Source of the DNA: Gammaproteobacteria bacterium | GTDB lineage: Bacteria > Pseudomonadota > Gammaproteobacteria > Granulosicoccales > Granulosicoccaceae | Direction: 5' to 3' | Assembly (NCBI GenBank): GCA_019634245.1 | Contig: JAHQVR010000106.1 | Span: forward strand, 1-16,528 | DNA length: 16,528 nucleotides | Shown: one piece after another, positions 1-7,757 of the stretch | How positions within the stretch are numbered: the stretch's first letter is position 1 | How the letters are laid out: every line of letters begins with the position of its first letter | The notes under the pieces: model-generated | The model's input: only the letters and a program-made list of their open reading frames with translations | The model's database searches: none | Told to the model about the DNA's origin: nothing | Translations under genes and position numbers: made by a program

Positions 1-192
1 CAGCTGGTGACGGAGAGAAAATTTATTCGTGATGATTTCTTACCTCTACTGATTCAGGGCACTGAATTGGGTGTTGAGGTTCTGGATAATGTCGAAAATA
101 GTCGAGGTGAGCGCTTTACAGCGACGTTGTTAGGCTTAACACGCGCGCTGACTTTTGCGGATGATTTTGTGGCCAGTGGCGGCAAACTATAA
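1..192 (+). CDS. 3' end of an unrecognised protein gene (5' truncated)
   Basis: The frame is open from the first base of the window to a TAA stop at 190-192, giving the last 63 residues of a protein whose start lies outside. A GTG at base 7 could in principle start a 61-residue protein, but no Shine-Dalgarno sequence can be seen before it, so a continuing longer gene is more likely. The visible tail ends in GERFTATLLGLTRALTFADD and then FVASGGKL. It is mixed acidic and hydrophobic, with no cysteine, no membrane segment and no motif I can name. The stop is 11 bases before the thiamine pyrophosphokinase start, so the two may be co-transcribed. Function unknown. Confidence 0.55.
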   Translation, partial: QLVTERKFIRDDFLPLLIQGTELGVEVLDNVENSRGERFTATLLGLTRALTFADDFVASGGKL

Positions 193-203
193 ATCTAAAC
201 CCG

Positions 204-845
204 ATGAAAAGAGCATGGGTATTTGCAGGTGGTGCGTTTGCTCCAGAGCATTTGAGCGAATCCTACAGCAGTGAAGACTTGGTGGTTTGCGTCGATAGTG
301 GATTGTCGCACTGTCTTGCAAGCGGATTGCAACCGTCACTGTTGGTCGGCGATTTTGACAGCGTTGACAAGTCTTTGCTCGAGACCATTTCCGGCGTCGA
401 TATAGATCAACACAGTCCACGCAAAAATCAGAGTGACCTAGAGCTGGCATTGGTTCAGCTACAACAGCAGGCCGTCGATGAGATTGTCTTGCTCGGTGTT
501 AGCGGCGGTCGCACTGATCATCTGCTATTTAACTGGTTTTTACCTCAACGTTACCTGGGTCAGGCGCGTATTAGAATTCTGGATGGTACAGTTGATGCGC
601 GACTGGTTTCATCAAAACACCCGTTTTCGGCTCATATGGCTAGTGGGCTGACAGTGAGCTTGTTTCCGCTCAATAAAGTCGCTGGTATCGTTACCCATGG
701 GTTGGAGTATCCGCTTTCCAATGCTTCCATGGATCCGGGCACGACGCTGGGTTTGAGTAATGTCAGTATTGGCGGGGAGGTGTCTGTAACGGTCACATCG
801 GGATTATTGTGGCTGCTAGAAGTTGTTGCTGAAGCAAATCCCTGA
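204..845 (+). CDS. thiN: Thiamine pyrophosphokinase
   Basis: The product (213 residues, normal for the bacterial family) should transfer pyrophosphate from ATP to thiamine, making thiamine diphosphate in the cytoplasm. The N-terminal catalytic domain (about 1-125) shows VDSG at 30-33, GDFDS at 49-53 (acidic metal/ATP site), QSDLE at 76-80 in place of the usual TD-E block, and GGRTDH at 101-106. The C-terminal thiamine-binding domain shows the HGLEYPL and GLSN blocks between 165 and 186. The ATG at 204 is 11 bases after the preceding stop and has a poor ribosome binding site; no better start is visible. Gammaproteobacteria such as E. coli use ThiL and ThiK instead, so this enzyme suggests direct use of salvaged thiamine. 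That link is inference; no thiamine transporter is visible here. Symbols thiN and tpk are both used. Confidence 0.9.
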   Translation: MKRAWVFAGGAFAPEHLSESYSSEDLVVCVDSGLSHCLASGLQPSLLVGDFDSVDKSLLETISGVDIDQHSPRKNQSDLELALVQLQQQAVDEIVLLGVSGGRTDHLLFNWFLPQRYLGQARIRILDGTVDARLVSSKHPFSAHMASGLTVSLFPLNKVAGIVTHGLEYPLSNASMDPGTTLGLSNVSIGGEVSVTVTSGLLWLLEVVAEANP

Positions 846-886
846 TAGTTTGCATCGTTCAAAACCCATTTCAGCCAGCTTTAAAC

Positions 887-1897
887 ATGATTGATGTCCG
901 CAGTGATACCGTGACTAGACCCGATGATGCGATGCGTCAAGCCATGGCGAATGCGGCAGTCGGCGATGACGTTTACGGCGATGATCCCACGGTAAACCAA
1001 TTGCAAACGATGGTTGCTGAACGAATGGGTCATGACAAAGGCTTGTTTTTCCCCACCGGAACTCAGTGCAACCTTGCAGCTCTACTTACGCATTGTCAGC
1101 GAGGGGATGAATACATTGTGGGTGGTGATGCACATACGTATAAATATGAAGGTGGTGGTGCCGCTGCGCTTGGTGGTATTCAGCCACAAACGGTGCCTTT
1201 TGGAGATAACGGCTTGGTGCCTTTGGAGCAAGTCTCTGCGGTGATAAAAGAAGACGATGTGCACTTTGCCCGCACTCGACTGTTGTGTCTGGAAAACACG
1301 CAACACGGAAGAGTTCAATCGTTAGAGACTATGCAGGCGGCTCGAACGTTCTGTACTGAGAAAAATCTTCAAATCCATCTTGATGGCGCTCGAGTAGCGA
1401 ATGCGGCAGTAAAACTAAACATTGAGTTGGAGGCGATTGGTGCTTGCTTTGATTCTGTATCGATCTGTTTGTCAAAGGGGTTGGGAGCACCGGTGGGTTC
1501 TGTGCTTACTGGCGATGCGGCCTTTATCGAAGAAGCGCATCGTTGGCGTAAAGTCACCGGCGGTGGCATGCGGCAAAGTGGTGTTCTTGCTGCAGCTGGA
1601 ATATTGGAGATCGAGCGTATGCACGAGCTCGCGCATGATCATCACCGAGCGTTGGATTTAGCCTCTCGGCTGACTGGATTGTCTGGGGTTAGCGTTCGTG
1701 AAGGTTGGACACAAACCAACATGGTTTGGCTGGATTATGACGGAGATCATTCGGTCAGTTTGCCTACCTTTGCGAAACAACGTGGTGTACTAATGTCGGT
1801 TCGCCGCAATGCGGGACGGCTAGTGCTACACCGCGATGTGTCGGATACCGATTTAGATGTGATCGAACAGGTGTTCAAAGATTATTTCAGCGCGTAA
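887..1897 (+). CDS. ltaE: Low-specificity L-threonine aldolase
   Basis: This is a fold-type I pyridoxal-phosphate enzyme of 336 residues (full length) that cleaves L-threonine and L-allo-threonine to glycine and acetaldehyde. The N-terminus has the family signature MIDVRSDTVTRP, followed by GDDVYGDDPTV at about 26-36. H83, in DAHTYKYE, matches the residue that stacks on the cofactor ring. HLDGAR at 164-169 supplies D166 and R169, and SKGLGAPVGS at 196-205 carries the Schiff-base lysine K197. All expected catalytic residues are present. It follows thiN by 41 bases on the same strand and may share its transcript. Its last 16 bases overlap the end of the convergent acyltransferase gene. Confidence 0.95.
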   Translation: MIDVRSDTVTRPDDAMRQAMANAAVGDDVYGDDPTVNQLQTMVAERMGHDKGLFFPTGTQCNLAALLTHCQRGDEYIVGGDAHTYKYEGGGAAALGGIQPQTVPFGDNGLVPLEQVSAVIKEDDVHFARTRLLCLENTQHGRVQSLETMQAARTFCTEKNLQIHLDGARVANAAVKLNIELEAIGACFDSVSICLSKGLGAPVGSVLTGDAAFIEEAHRWRKVTGGGMRQSGVLAAAGILEIERMHELAHDHHRALDLASRLTGLSGVSVREGWTQTNMVWLDYDGDHSVSLPTFAKQRGVLMSVRRNAGRLVLHRDVSDTDLDVIEQVFKDYFSA

Positions 1898-2769
1898 TTA
1901 CGTTTGCCGCCGTCGGGTAAATAGCGGAAGCGTTTATAGCTCCAATTGTATTGTGCCGGGTTGATCGCAATGCAGTGTTCAACGGTTCGGTTTACCGCAA
2001 TGGCAGCTTGCAGTTTGTCCGACGCATTGATCGCTGCATCAGGTTTGATAAACCGGACTTTCCATCCCTTCGCCCGAGGCAGCCTTTCTACCAAGCACAC
2101 CAAGGTATTGACCTTGGGACGGGAGGCAAATTTATGAAATAGCGTCATGGTGTTGGCCTCGGTGCCGAAAAAAGGTGCAAACACGCCATTATTTCGATCT
2201 GGCTCCTGATCAGGCAGTATGCCGAGGGTTTCACCCGATTTAAGTACTCTGAGTGCTTTTCTAATGCCAACCGTATCCAATGTTGCGGGATGTCCGCCCA
2301 AATGCGCCCGCCAGCGAATGAGTGGTTCATCCAATGCACGGAGCCTAGGTTCTCTGTAAAGGTAGGTGAATTTACGGTCTTGGCTCAACGGCAATGAACA
2401 TAACTCCCAAGCACCCCAATGTGGCGTGGCGATGAGTAATCCTTCGGGTTGCTCCACATACTCTTGATACAGCTCGTGTCCGTCAGCGTAGGTGATTCGT
2501 GACTGTATCCGTTCCAGTGAATTGGTCCAGATCCAGGCTGCTTCGGTGAGAGATTTGCCCGTTTCGATCAGACTCAAACGCGCCAGCTTTTTCTGTTCAT
2601 CCGGATCCATGTTTGGATAGCAGATCTTGATATTGACCAAGGCGATCTGCCGCGATTTGCTGCGGGTGCCGTAAGCCACTTGGCCGATGAGGTAACCAAG
2701 CCATTGATTGACGGGCAGAGGCAATACGCCAAGACAGCGAACGAGCCCTCGAATAAACAGTGCAGTCAT
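1882..2769 (-). CDS. Lipid A biosynthesis (lauroyl-type) acyltransferase, LpxL/HtrB family
   Basis: The 295-residue product belongs to the LpxL/LpxM family, which moves an acyl chain from acyl carrier protein to lipid A precursors at the inner face of the inner membrane. The HX4E catalytic motif is present as H117-WGAW-E122. It is followed by DQEPDRNNGVFAPFFG at 187-202 and the C-terminal block PAQYNWSYKRF at 271-281, both typical of the family. The N-terminal 30 residues are hydrophobic and could anchor the protein, although the segment is less clean than the usual single helix. Which member it is (LpxL, LpxM, LpxP or a related lysophospholipid acyltransferase) cannot be settled from sequence alone, so no symbol is given. 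It diverges from dtd across 43 bases. Confidence 0.88.
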   Translation of the reverse strand: MTALFIRGLVRCLGVLPLPVNQWLGYLIGQVAYGTRSKSRQIALVNIKICYPNMDPDEQKKLARLSLIETGKSLTEAAWIWTNSLERIQSRITYADGHELYQEYVEQPEGLLIATPHWGAWELCSLPLSQDRKFTYLYREPRLRALDEPLIRWRAHLGGHPATLDTVGIRKALRVLKSGETLGILPDQEPDRNNGVFAPFFGTEANTMTLFHKFASRPKVNTLVCLVERLPRAKGWKVRFIKPDAAINASDKLQAAIAVNRTVEHCIAINPAQYNWSYKRFRYLPDGGKRNYALK

Positions 2770-2812
2770 ACAGGATTAGACTAGACGCTTTAGATGAGCA
2801 TGGGAATGACGC

Positions 2813-3262
2813 ATGATCGCATTGATACAAAGGGTCACTGAGGCCAGTGTCAGCGTTGCCGGAGAACAGGTAGCCAGTATAGAGCAAGGGCTGCTGGCGT
2901 TGATTGGTGTTCAGCGCGGCGATTCGAGCTCTGAAATTGATAAATTAGTCACTAAGGTCTTGGGATATCGTGTGTTTAGTGACGCACAGGGTCGGATGAA
3001 TCTGGGTGTCACAGAAGCTGACGGTGCTTTGCTGCTGGTACCGCAATTTACCCTGGCTGCAGATACCCGTAGCGGACGTCGCCCGGGGTTTTCCACCGCC
3101 GCGCAGCCTGATGAGGCTCAACGGCTGTTCGACCGATTTTGTGATTCAGTCGAGTCGCAGCACCCACAGGTTCAGCGCGGAATCTTTGGTGCCGATATGC
3201 AAGTAGCTCTGGTGAATGATGGCCCGGTGACTTTTTGGCTGTCGGTAGACCCGGTACACTGA
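2813..3262 (+). CDS. dtd: D-aminoacyl-tRNA deacylase
   Basis: The 149-residue product hydrolyses D-aminoacyl-tRNA (and glycine mischarged on tRNA-Ala), acting as a cytoplasmic chirality proofreader. It aligns from its first residues ([13 protein letters not shown]) with E. coli DTD as I recall it. The C-terminal NDGPVT motif at 135-140 with the Gly-cisPro element is intact. The catalytic SQFT motif reads PQFT at 77-80: the threonine T80 is kept but the serine is replaced by proline. The ATG at 2813 has a modest GGGA seven bases upstream. It diverges from the acyltransferase gene, and the 99 bases after it precede hisB. It may or may not be co-transcribed with the histidine genes. Confidence 0.95.
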   Translation: MIALIQRVTEASVSVAGEQVASIEQGLLALIGVQRGDSSSEIDKLVTKVLGYRVFSDAQGRMNLGVTEADGALLLVPQFTLAADTRSGRRPGFSTAAQPDEAQRLFDRFCDSVESQHPQVQRGIFGADMQVALVNDGPVTFWLSVDPVH

Positions 3263-3361
3263 ACGTTTATGCAGGAGTGTCCGGAATTCACCAATCAATC
3301 GCCTGTGTCGGTGTATCCTTGGCGGCGAACTTAGTGTTAGTGGAAAATTAAGGTTTAAACA

Positions 3362-3955
3362 GTGTCGCAACGCCAGGCCAGTATTGCCCGACAAACCAAT
3401 GAAACCAATATCGCCGTCGAACTGGCTATCGACGGCAATGGTGTGGGCAAGTTCGATACCGGGGTGCCTTTTCTTGAACACATGCTCGATCAGATTGCCA
3501 GGCACGGCTTGATGGATCTCACGGTGAACTGTCAGGGCGATATTCAGATTGACGATCACCACAGCGTGGAAGACATTGGCATCTCGCTCGGATTAGCGTT
3601 TGAACAAGCGTTGGGTGATCGCAAAGGTATTGCTCGTTATGGGCATGCCTATGTGCCGCTTGATGAGTCATTGTCACGCGCGGTAATCGATTTTTCGGGT
3701 CGACCAGGGTTGTTTTTTCATGCTGATTTTATCCGTCCCAAAGTTGGAAATTTCGATGTGGATTTAACGTCTGAATTTTTTCAAGGCTTTGCGAATCATG
3801 CCCAGGCCACTGTTCACCTGGATGTTATCCGTGGCCACAATGAACACCATAAAATCGAAACTCTGTTCAAAGCGTTTGGTCGGGCATTGAGAATGGCGTG
3901 CGCGATTGATCCAAGAGCGCCAAACGCTATTTCATCAACCAAAGGCTCTTTGTAA
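3362..3955 (+). CDS. hisB: Imidazoleglycerol-phosphate dehydratase
   Basis: This is the monofunctional 197-residue enzyme that dehydrates imidazoleglycerol phosphate to imidazoleacetol phosphate, the sixth step of histidine synthesis. The two Mn-binding histidine blocks are visible: DDHHS at 64-68 and GHNEHHKIE at 158-166. [13 protein letters not shown] at 37-49 and the C-terminal SSTKG at 191-195 are also present. There is no HisB-N phosphatase domain, unlike the bifunctional E. coli protein, so histidinol-phosphate phosphatase must be encoded elsewhere. Translation starts at GTG 3362; the frame gives the family's normal N-terminus ([12 protein letters not shown]) from here. It leads the hisB-hisH-hisA-hisF block. 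The 99 bases upstream hold no His-rich leader peptide. Confidence 0.96.
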   Translation: MSQRQASIARQTNETNIAVELAIDGNGVGKFDTGVPFLEHMLDQIARHGLMDLTVNCQGDIQIDDHHSVEDIGISLGLAFEQALGDRKGIARYGHAYVPLDESLSRAVIDFSGRPGLFFHADFIRPKVGNFDVDLTSEFFQGFANHAQATVHLDVIRGHNEHHKIETLFKAFGRALRMACAIDPRAPNAISSTKGSL

Positions 3956-3995
3956 TCTTCGAAGGATTACTCGGGGGCTAACCTCAAGAATTTTT

Positions 3996-4640
3996 ATGCA
4001 ACAAATCGCTGTTCTAGATTACGGCATGGGCAATTTACGTTCAGTGTCCAAAGCGCTCGAACATGCTGCGCCAAATCATTCCATTGTGGTTACCAGCGAT
4101 CAAAGCGTCATCGAACAATCTGACAAGATAGTTTGCCCAGGGCAAGGCGCCGCTGCCGATTGCATGGCCGCACTGCGTGAACACAAGCTGGTGGAGACCA
4201 TACAGCAGTCAATCACCACGCGACCTTTCCTCGGTATATGCATGGGGCTTCAGGTTCTGTTCACTCATAGTGAAGAGAACGATGGTATTCCATGTTTTGA
4301 TGTGCTCCCTGGTGAGGTTAAACGTTTTTCTAAACCCTTATACGATGCGCAGGGGCAGCGCCTCAAAGTACCTCACATGGGTTGGAGTAAAGTTCGTCTA
4401 GCACAACAACATCCTCTGTGGCATGGTATTCAGGACGATGACTACTTCTACTTTGCGCATAGCTATTTTTGTGTTCCGCATAAGATTCAGTCGATTGTAG
4501 GAACTTGCCACTATGGGCAGGAATTTGCGGTGGCTGTCCAGGGTGAGGCGCTGTTTGCGTGTCAGTTTCATCCAGAAAAAAGTGCCGATAGTGGCATGCA
4601 ATTGCTAAAGAATTTTTGCGCCTGGTCCGGTGCCGTTTAA
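3996..4640 (+). CDS. hisH: Imidazole glycerol phosphate synthase, glutaminase subunit
   Basis: HisH hydrolyses glutamine and passes ammonia to HisF within the IGP synthase complex. I start it at ATG 3996 (214 residues) because MQQIAVLDYGMGNLRSV is the normal N-terminus. The 30 codons that stay open upstream to 3906 overlap the end of hisB and resemble nothing in the family. The triad is C82 (in GICMG, 80-84), H192 and E194 (in QFHPEKS, 190-196). The oxyanion strand PGQGA is at 48-52. The gap to hisB is 40 bases with a weak ribosome binding site, and hisA follows after 39 bases. Confidence 0.95.
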   Translation: MQQIAVLDYGMGNLRSVSKALEHAAPNHSIVVTSDQSVIEQSDKIVCPGQGAAADCMAALREHKLVETIQQSITTRPFLGICMGLQVLFTHSEENDGIPCFDVLPGEVKRFSKPLYDAQGQRLKVPHMGWSKVRLAQQHPLWHGIQDDDYFYFAHSYFCVPHKIQSIVGTCHYGQEFAVAVQGEALFACQFHPEKSADSGMQLLKNFCAWSGAV

Positions 4641-4679
4641 ATTGCGATAGCACAACAAGAGCTTTAACGACATATCACC

Positions 4680-5420
4680 ATGATAGTAATACCTGCGATA
4701 GACCTGAAAGACGGGAAATGTGTGCGCTTGCGTCAGGGCCGCATGGATGAAGACACAGTCTTTTCCGAAAATCCGTTAGACATAGCCGAGCAATTTGCGG
4801 CCCAAGGAGCTCGGCGCCTACACTTGGTTGATCTTGACGGTGCATTTGCAGGACAGCCCAAAAATGCGCAGTTGGTGACTCAGATCACTGCCGCCTTGCC
4901 CGATTTGCCTGTGCAAATCGGTGGCGGTATTCGTAATTTAGACACCGCCAAGGCTTATATCGATGCGGGGGTGCGATGGGTCATTCTGGGAACGGTAGCT
5001 ATAAAGCAGCCTGAGTTTGTCGATGAACTCTGCGCGGCCTTCCCAGAGCAGGTCATTGTCGGCTTGGATGCGAATAACGGTATGGTCGCCTCAGAGGGTT
5101 GGGCTGAAGAGTCGAATGTCACCGCTACTTCTTTAGGCCTACGCTATGCCGACTCAGGGGTGGCAGCGATTGTGTATACCGATATCAGCCGAGATGGCAT
5201 GATGCAAGGTGTCAATGCGGTCGCTACTCGCGACCTGGCCGACGCTATCGACATACCGGTCATTGCCTCTGGCGGCGTCAGTAGTTCGAAAGATATTGAA
5301 ACACTGTGCGCTTACTCGGCCAGTGGCATTCAAGGCTGCATCGTTGGTCGAGCATTGTATGAAGGCAGCCTAGATGTGGCTGCTGCGCAAGTCTTGGCAG
5401 ATTCTCTCACACGCCCGTAA
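4680..5420 (+). CDS. hisA: ProFAR isomerase
   Basis: The 246-residue (beta/alpha)8 barrel carries out the Amadori rearrangement of ProFAR to PRFAR, the substrate of HisHF. Catalytic aspartates are D8 (PAIDLKDG) and D130 (VGLDANNG). The phosphate-binding glycine strands are GGGIR at 81-85, ASGGV at 196-200 and IVGRALYEG at 221-229. YTDISRDGM at 166-174 is the usual substrate loop. The start at ATG 4680 gives the standard [10 protein letters not shown]-terminus. hisF begins 17 bases after its stop, consistent with one operon. Confidence 0.97.
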   Translation: MIVIPAIDLKDGKCVRLRQGRMDEDTVFSENPLDIAEQFAAQGARRLHLVDLDGAFAGQPKNAQLVTQITAALPDLPVQIGGGIRNLDTAKAYIDAGVRWVILGTVAIKQPEFVDELCAAFPEQVIVGLDANNGMVASEGWAEESNVTATSLGLRYADSGVAAIVYTDISRDGMMQGVNAVATRDLADAIDIPVIASGGVSSSKDIETLCAYSASGIQGCIVGRALYEGSLDVAAAQVLADSLTRP

Positions 5421-5437
5421 CCGATGAGAACGATCAC

Positions 5438-6211
5438 ATGAGTGTTGCGAAGCGAATCATCCCCTGTCTGGATGTTGATGCCGGACGAGTGGTTAAAGGG
5501 GTTAAGTTCGTCGATATTCGAGATGCGGGTAATCCCGTGGATGTGGCGCGTCGCTACAATGAAGAGGGGGCAGATGAAATTACCTTCCTCGACATCACCG
5601 CGAGTGTGGATGAGCGAGGTACTATTTTGTCGGTGGTAGAGCAAGTCGCTTCCACGGTGTTTATTCCGCTGACTGTAGGTGGGGGGGTGCGAGCCGTGAA
5701 AGATGTCCGGAACTTGTTGAATGCTGGCGCGGATAAAGTCGGTATCAACACTGCAGCGGTTCACCGACCCGATTTGGTGCGTGAAGCAACCGATAAGGTG
5801 GGCGCTCAGTGCATTGTCGTGGCCATCGATGCCAAGAAAGTCAGCCAGCCATCAGAACCGGATCGATGGGAAGTGTTCACTCATGGCGGACGCACAGCAA
5901 CCGGTATTGACGCCATCGGCTGGGCCAAGCAAATGGCCGATTATGGGGCGGGTGAAATTCTGCTCACCAGTATGGACCGAGATGGCACCAAAGAAGGGTT
6001 TGATCTAGCACTCACTCGATCGATTAGCGATTCAGTGGAAATACCGGTGATCGCCTCTGGTGGTGTTGGCAATTTGCAACACCTGGTTGACGGTGTCGTG
6101 CAAGGGCGCGCTGATGCGGTTCTTGCCGCTAGCATTTTTCATTTTGGTGAATACTCGATATCGGACGCCAAGCGCTATCTAAGTGAGCACGGAGTGGATG
6201 TTCGTCGCTGA
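5438..6211 (+). CDS. hisF: Imidazole glycerol phosphate synthase, cyclase subunit
   Basis: HisF uses ammonia delivered by HisH to convert PRFAR to imidazole glycerol phosphate and AICAR. The 257-residue barrel has catalytic D12 (IIPCLDVD) and D131 (VVAIDAKK). Phosphate sites are GGGVRAVKD at 81-89 and ASGGVGN at 206-212, and the loop [15 protein letters not shown] spans about 175-189. It is full length and starts at ATG 5438. It closes the first histidine block: the 90 bases that follow contain a possible new promoter before hisI. Confidence 0.97.
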   Translation: MSVAKRIIPCLDVDAGRVVKGVKFVDIRDAGNPVDVARRYNEEGADEITFLDITASVDERGTILSVVEQVASTVFIPLTVGGGVRAVKDVRNLLNAGADKVGINTAAVHRPDLVREATDKVGAQCIVVAIDAKKVSQPSEPDRWEVFTHGGRTATGIDAIGWAKQMADYGAGEILLTSMDRDGTKEGFDLALTRSISDSVEIPVIASGGVGNLQHLVDGVVQGRADAVLAASIFHFGEYSISDAKRYLSEHGVDVRR

Positions 6212-6259
6212 CTATTCGACACTTTAAGCCTTTTCAAGGTCTGGCGGCCTAAGCCCGCG

Positions 6260-6268
6260 TGCTAGAAT
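6260..6268 (+). promoter_or_regulatory. Possible extended -10 promoter before hisI
   Basis: The 90-base hisF-hisI gap contains TGCTAGAAT, a one-mismatch extended -10 element (TGnTATAAT). It would start transcription about 27 bases before the hisI GTG. The -35 position, near 6240-6245, is a poor match, which is tolerated when an extended -10 is present. This could give hisI-hisE-tatABC its own transcript. It is a sequence match only. Confidence 0.35.
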
Positions 6269-6301
6269 TTGTCTTTCTTTTGATCGTATCTGAGAATCTT
6301 A

Positions 6302-6697
6302 GTGCTCATGATGGAATCCGTGGTTTTTAACGAATCCGGACTAGTGCCTGTCATTACTCAGGATGCGCTGTCTGGGCAGGTGTTGATGTTTGCCTGGATG
6401 AATCAAGAAGCACTGGAATTGACGGTGCAGCATCAACGGGCTGTGTACTATTCGCGTTCTCGACAAAAACTGTGGTTTAAGGGCGAAGAGTCTGGGCATG
6501 TGCAACACCTTAAAGACTTGCGGCTCGATTGCGATGGTGATGTGTTGTTAATGAAAGTTGAACAGGTCGGCGGTATTGCCTGTCATACGGGGCGTACACA
6601 TTGCTTTTTCCGACAGCTGGATGATGCCGGTGGCTGGAAGGTTAGTGAGCCTGTTGTGAAGTCGCCCGAAGAGATATATTCATCGGGAGACGCTTAG
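6302..6697 (+). CDS. hisI: Phosphoribosyl-AMP cyclohydrolase
   Basis: This monofunctional HisI opens the purine ring of phosphoribosyl-AMP, the third step of histidine synthesis. The metal site is complete: D76, C77, D78 and D80 in DCDGD, then C94 and C101 in ACHTGRTHC (the Zn cysteines and Mg aspartates of the family). FAWMNQEAL at 30-38 and [18 protein letters not shown] at 51-68 are typical. The start is uncertain among GTG 6302, ATG 6308 and ATG 6311. A weak GAG lies at 6292-6294, which favours GTG 6302 by spacing. From 6302 the length is 131 residues. The TAG stop abuts the GTG of hisE directly, so hisI and hisE are two adjacent genes rather than the fused hisIE of enterobacteria. Confidence 0.95.
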   Translation: MLMMESVVFNESGLVPVITQDALSGQVLMFAWMNQEALELTVQHQRAVYYSRSRQKLWFKGEESGHVQHLKDLRLDCDGDVLLMKVEQVGGIACHTGRTHCFFRQLDDAGGWKVSEPVVKSPEEIYSSGDA

Positions 6698-7024
6698 GTG
6701 GAAGCACCCGAGTCGGTACTTTTACAGTTGAGTGACATTTTGGAGAAGCGCAAGGGTTCAGACCCCGAAACTTCGTATGCGTCGCACTTGTTTGCGGCAG
6801 GGACTGACACCATATTGCAGAAAGTAGGTGAGGAGAGCATCGAGTTCATCCTGGCTGCAAAAGGGGGTGATCAGGCCCACCTGGTGAGTGAGGCTGCAGA
6901 TGTGTGGTTTCATATGCTGGTGCTGTTAAGCGAAAAGGGCTTAAGCGCACAAGATATATTGAATGAATTGAACCGACGTTTAGGCACATCGGGTATAACC
7001 GAAAAAGCCTCGCGCGGTAATTAA
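6698..7024 (+). CDS. hisE: Phosphoribosyl-ATP pyrophosphatase
   Basis: The 108-residue all-alpha pyrophosphohydrolase converts phosphoribosyl-ATP to phosphoribosyl-AMP, the second step of histidine synthesis, just before HisI acts. The MazG-like metal-binding helices are visible as KVGEESIE at 42-49 and EAADVWFH at 65-72, and PETSYASHLFAAG at 23-35 is the usual lead-in. GTG 6698 immediately follows the hisI stop with no gap, so translation is probably coupled. tatA starts 25 bases after the stop. Confidence 0.95.
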   Translation: MEAPESVLLQLSDILEKRKGSDPETSYASHLFAAGTDTILQKVGEESIEFILAAKGGDQAHLVSEAADVWFHMLVLLSEKGLSAQDILNELNRRLGTSGITEKASRGN

Positions 7025-7030
7025 TTAGAT

Positions 7031-7039
7031 AAAGAGGAG
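7031..7039 (+). promoter_or_regulatory. Strong ribosome binding site of tatA
   Basis: AAAGAGGAG lies 10 bases before ATG 7050 and is the strongest Shine-Dalgarno match I noticed in the window. It favours ATG 7050 over ATG 7053. It also fits the known need for more TatA than TatB or TatC. Confidence 0.6.
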
Positions 7040-7049
7040 TAACCTGAAC

Positions 7050-7274
7050 ATGATGCCGAGTGTGCCACAATTACTCATTGTTCTCGCCATTGTCGTGCTG
7101 ATTTTCGGCGCTAAGAAACTTCGCAACATAGGCGGAGATCTTGGTGGTGCCGTAAGAGGGTTTAAGCAAGCAGTCAAAGAAGAAAAAGACGATGCTGCCG
7201 ACGCACTGGAAGATGCCACGGAAACTGCGGAAGAAACGGTCATGCGCGAATCCGATAAAAGCGGTTCTGCCTAA
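7050..7274 (+). CDS. tatA: Sec-independent protein translocase subunit TatA
   Basis: TatA forms the protein-conducting assemblies of the twin-arginine pathway, which exports folded proteins across the inner membrane. The 74-residue protein has one N-terminal membrane helix (about residues 6-20), the FGAKKL hinge at 19-24, and an amphipathic helix through [16 protein letters not shown] highly acidic tail follows. It sits 25 bases downstream of hisE and 37 bases upstream of tatB. Two consecutive ATGs are available; the strong ribosome binding site favours the first. Confidence 0.94.
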   Translation: MMPSVPQLLIVLAIVVLIFGAKKLRNIGGDLGGAVRGFKQAVKEEKDDAADALEDATETAEETVMRESDKSGSA

Positions 7275-7311
7275 ACCAAGATCCGCGCTGAATCGGTGTG
7301 GGTAGTTAGTC

Positions 7312-7752
7312 ATGTTTGACGTTGGCTTTGCTGAAGTTATGCTCATTGGCATTGTATCTCTGGTGGTCATAGGGCCGGAGAGATTGCCTGCGGTTGCACG
7401 AACGGTAGGTCTGTGGGTGGGCAAGATGAGGCGTTTTGTCACTGGAGTCAAAGCCGACTTCGCCAAGGAACTTGAATCGGGTGATCTGCAAAAACTCATC
7501 GGTGATCAGCGCGAACAAATTAATGAGCTAAAAGGCCTTGTGGAATCTGCGCGAGGCGATTTAAAGGAAGCCAGTAGTAAAATTGTCAAGGATACCTCCA
7601 GCTCATTGGACGAATTAAAAAAGGATGTTGACAGTGCTAAACAGTCTGTTGCACAAATTGGCGACAGCTTGGAAAATGAGTCGTCTGGTTCGGGCTCCCA
7701 GGATAATCCGGCTATGGATGGCGACACGTCGAACACTAAAACGGGAAGCTGA
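7312..7752 (+). CDS. tatB: Sec-independent protein translocase subunit TatB
   Basis: TatB works with TatC in the twin-arginine signal-peptide receptor complex. The 146-residue protein shows the TatB-type N-terminus MFDVGFAE with E8 in the membrane helix. Next come the GPERLP hinge at 21-26, a long amphipathic region (about 30-110, probably helical and rich in K, E and Q), and a disordered Ser/Asp/Gly-rich tail. GPERLP and E8 separate it from TatA. The next start, that of tatC, follows the stop by five bases. Confidence 0.93.
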   Translation: MFDVGFAEVMLIGIVSLVVIGPERLPAVARTVGLWVGKMRRFVTGVKADFAKELESGDLQKLIGDQREQINELKGLVESARGDLKEASSKIVKDTSSSLDELKKDVDSAKQSVAQIGDSLENESSGSGSQDNPAMDGDTSNTKTGS

Positions 7753-7757
7753 CACAC

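Noticed and set aside
7..192. Complete 61-residue small gene starting at GTG 7
   Set aside because: There is no ribosome binding site before it and the frame stays open to the window edge, so the end of a longer gene is simpler.
3263..3361. Histidine attenuator leader before hisB
   Set aside because: No short frame with a run of histidine codons and no terminator/antiterminator pair was seen. No convincing promoter was found either.
3146..3562. 138-codon - strand open frame over dtd and hisB
   Set aside because: It lies opposite two complete known genes and shows no recognisable domain.
5330..5764. 144-codon - strand open frame over the hisA-hisF junction
   Set aside because: Antisense to conserved barrel-enzyme coding sequence, with no start context or family resemblance.
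7071..7499. 142-codon - strand open frame over tatA and tatB
   Set aside because: Opposite two clear tat genes; its composition reflects the reverse of their codons.
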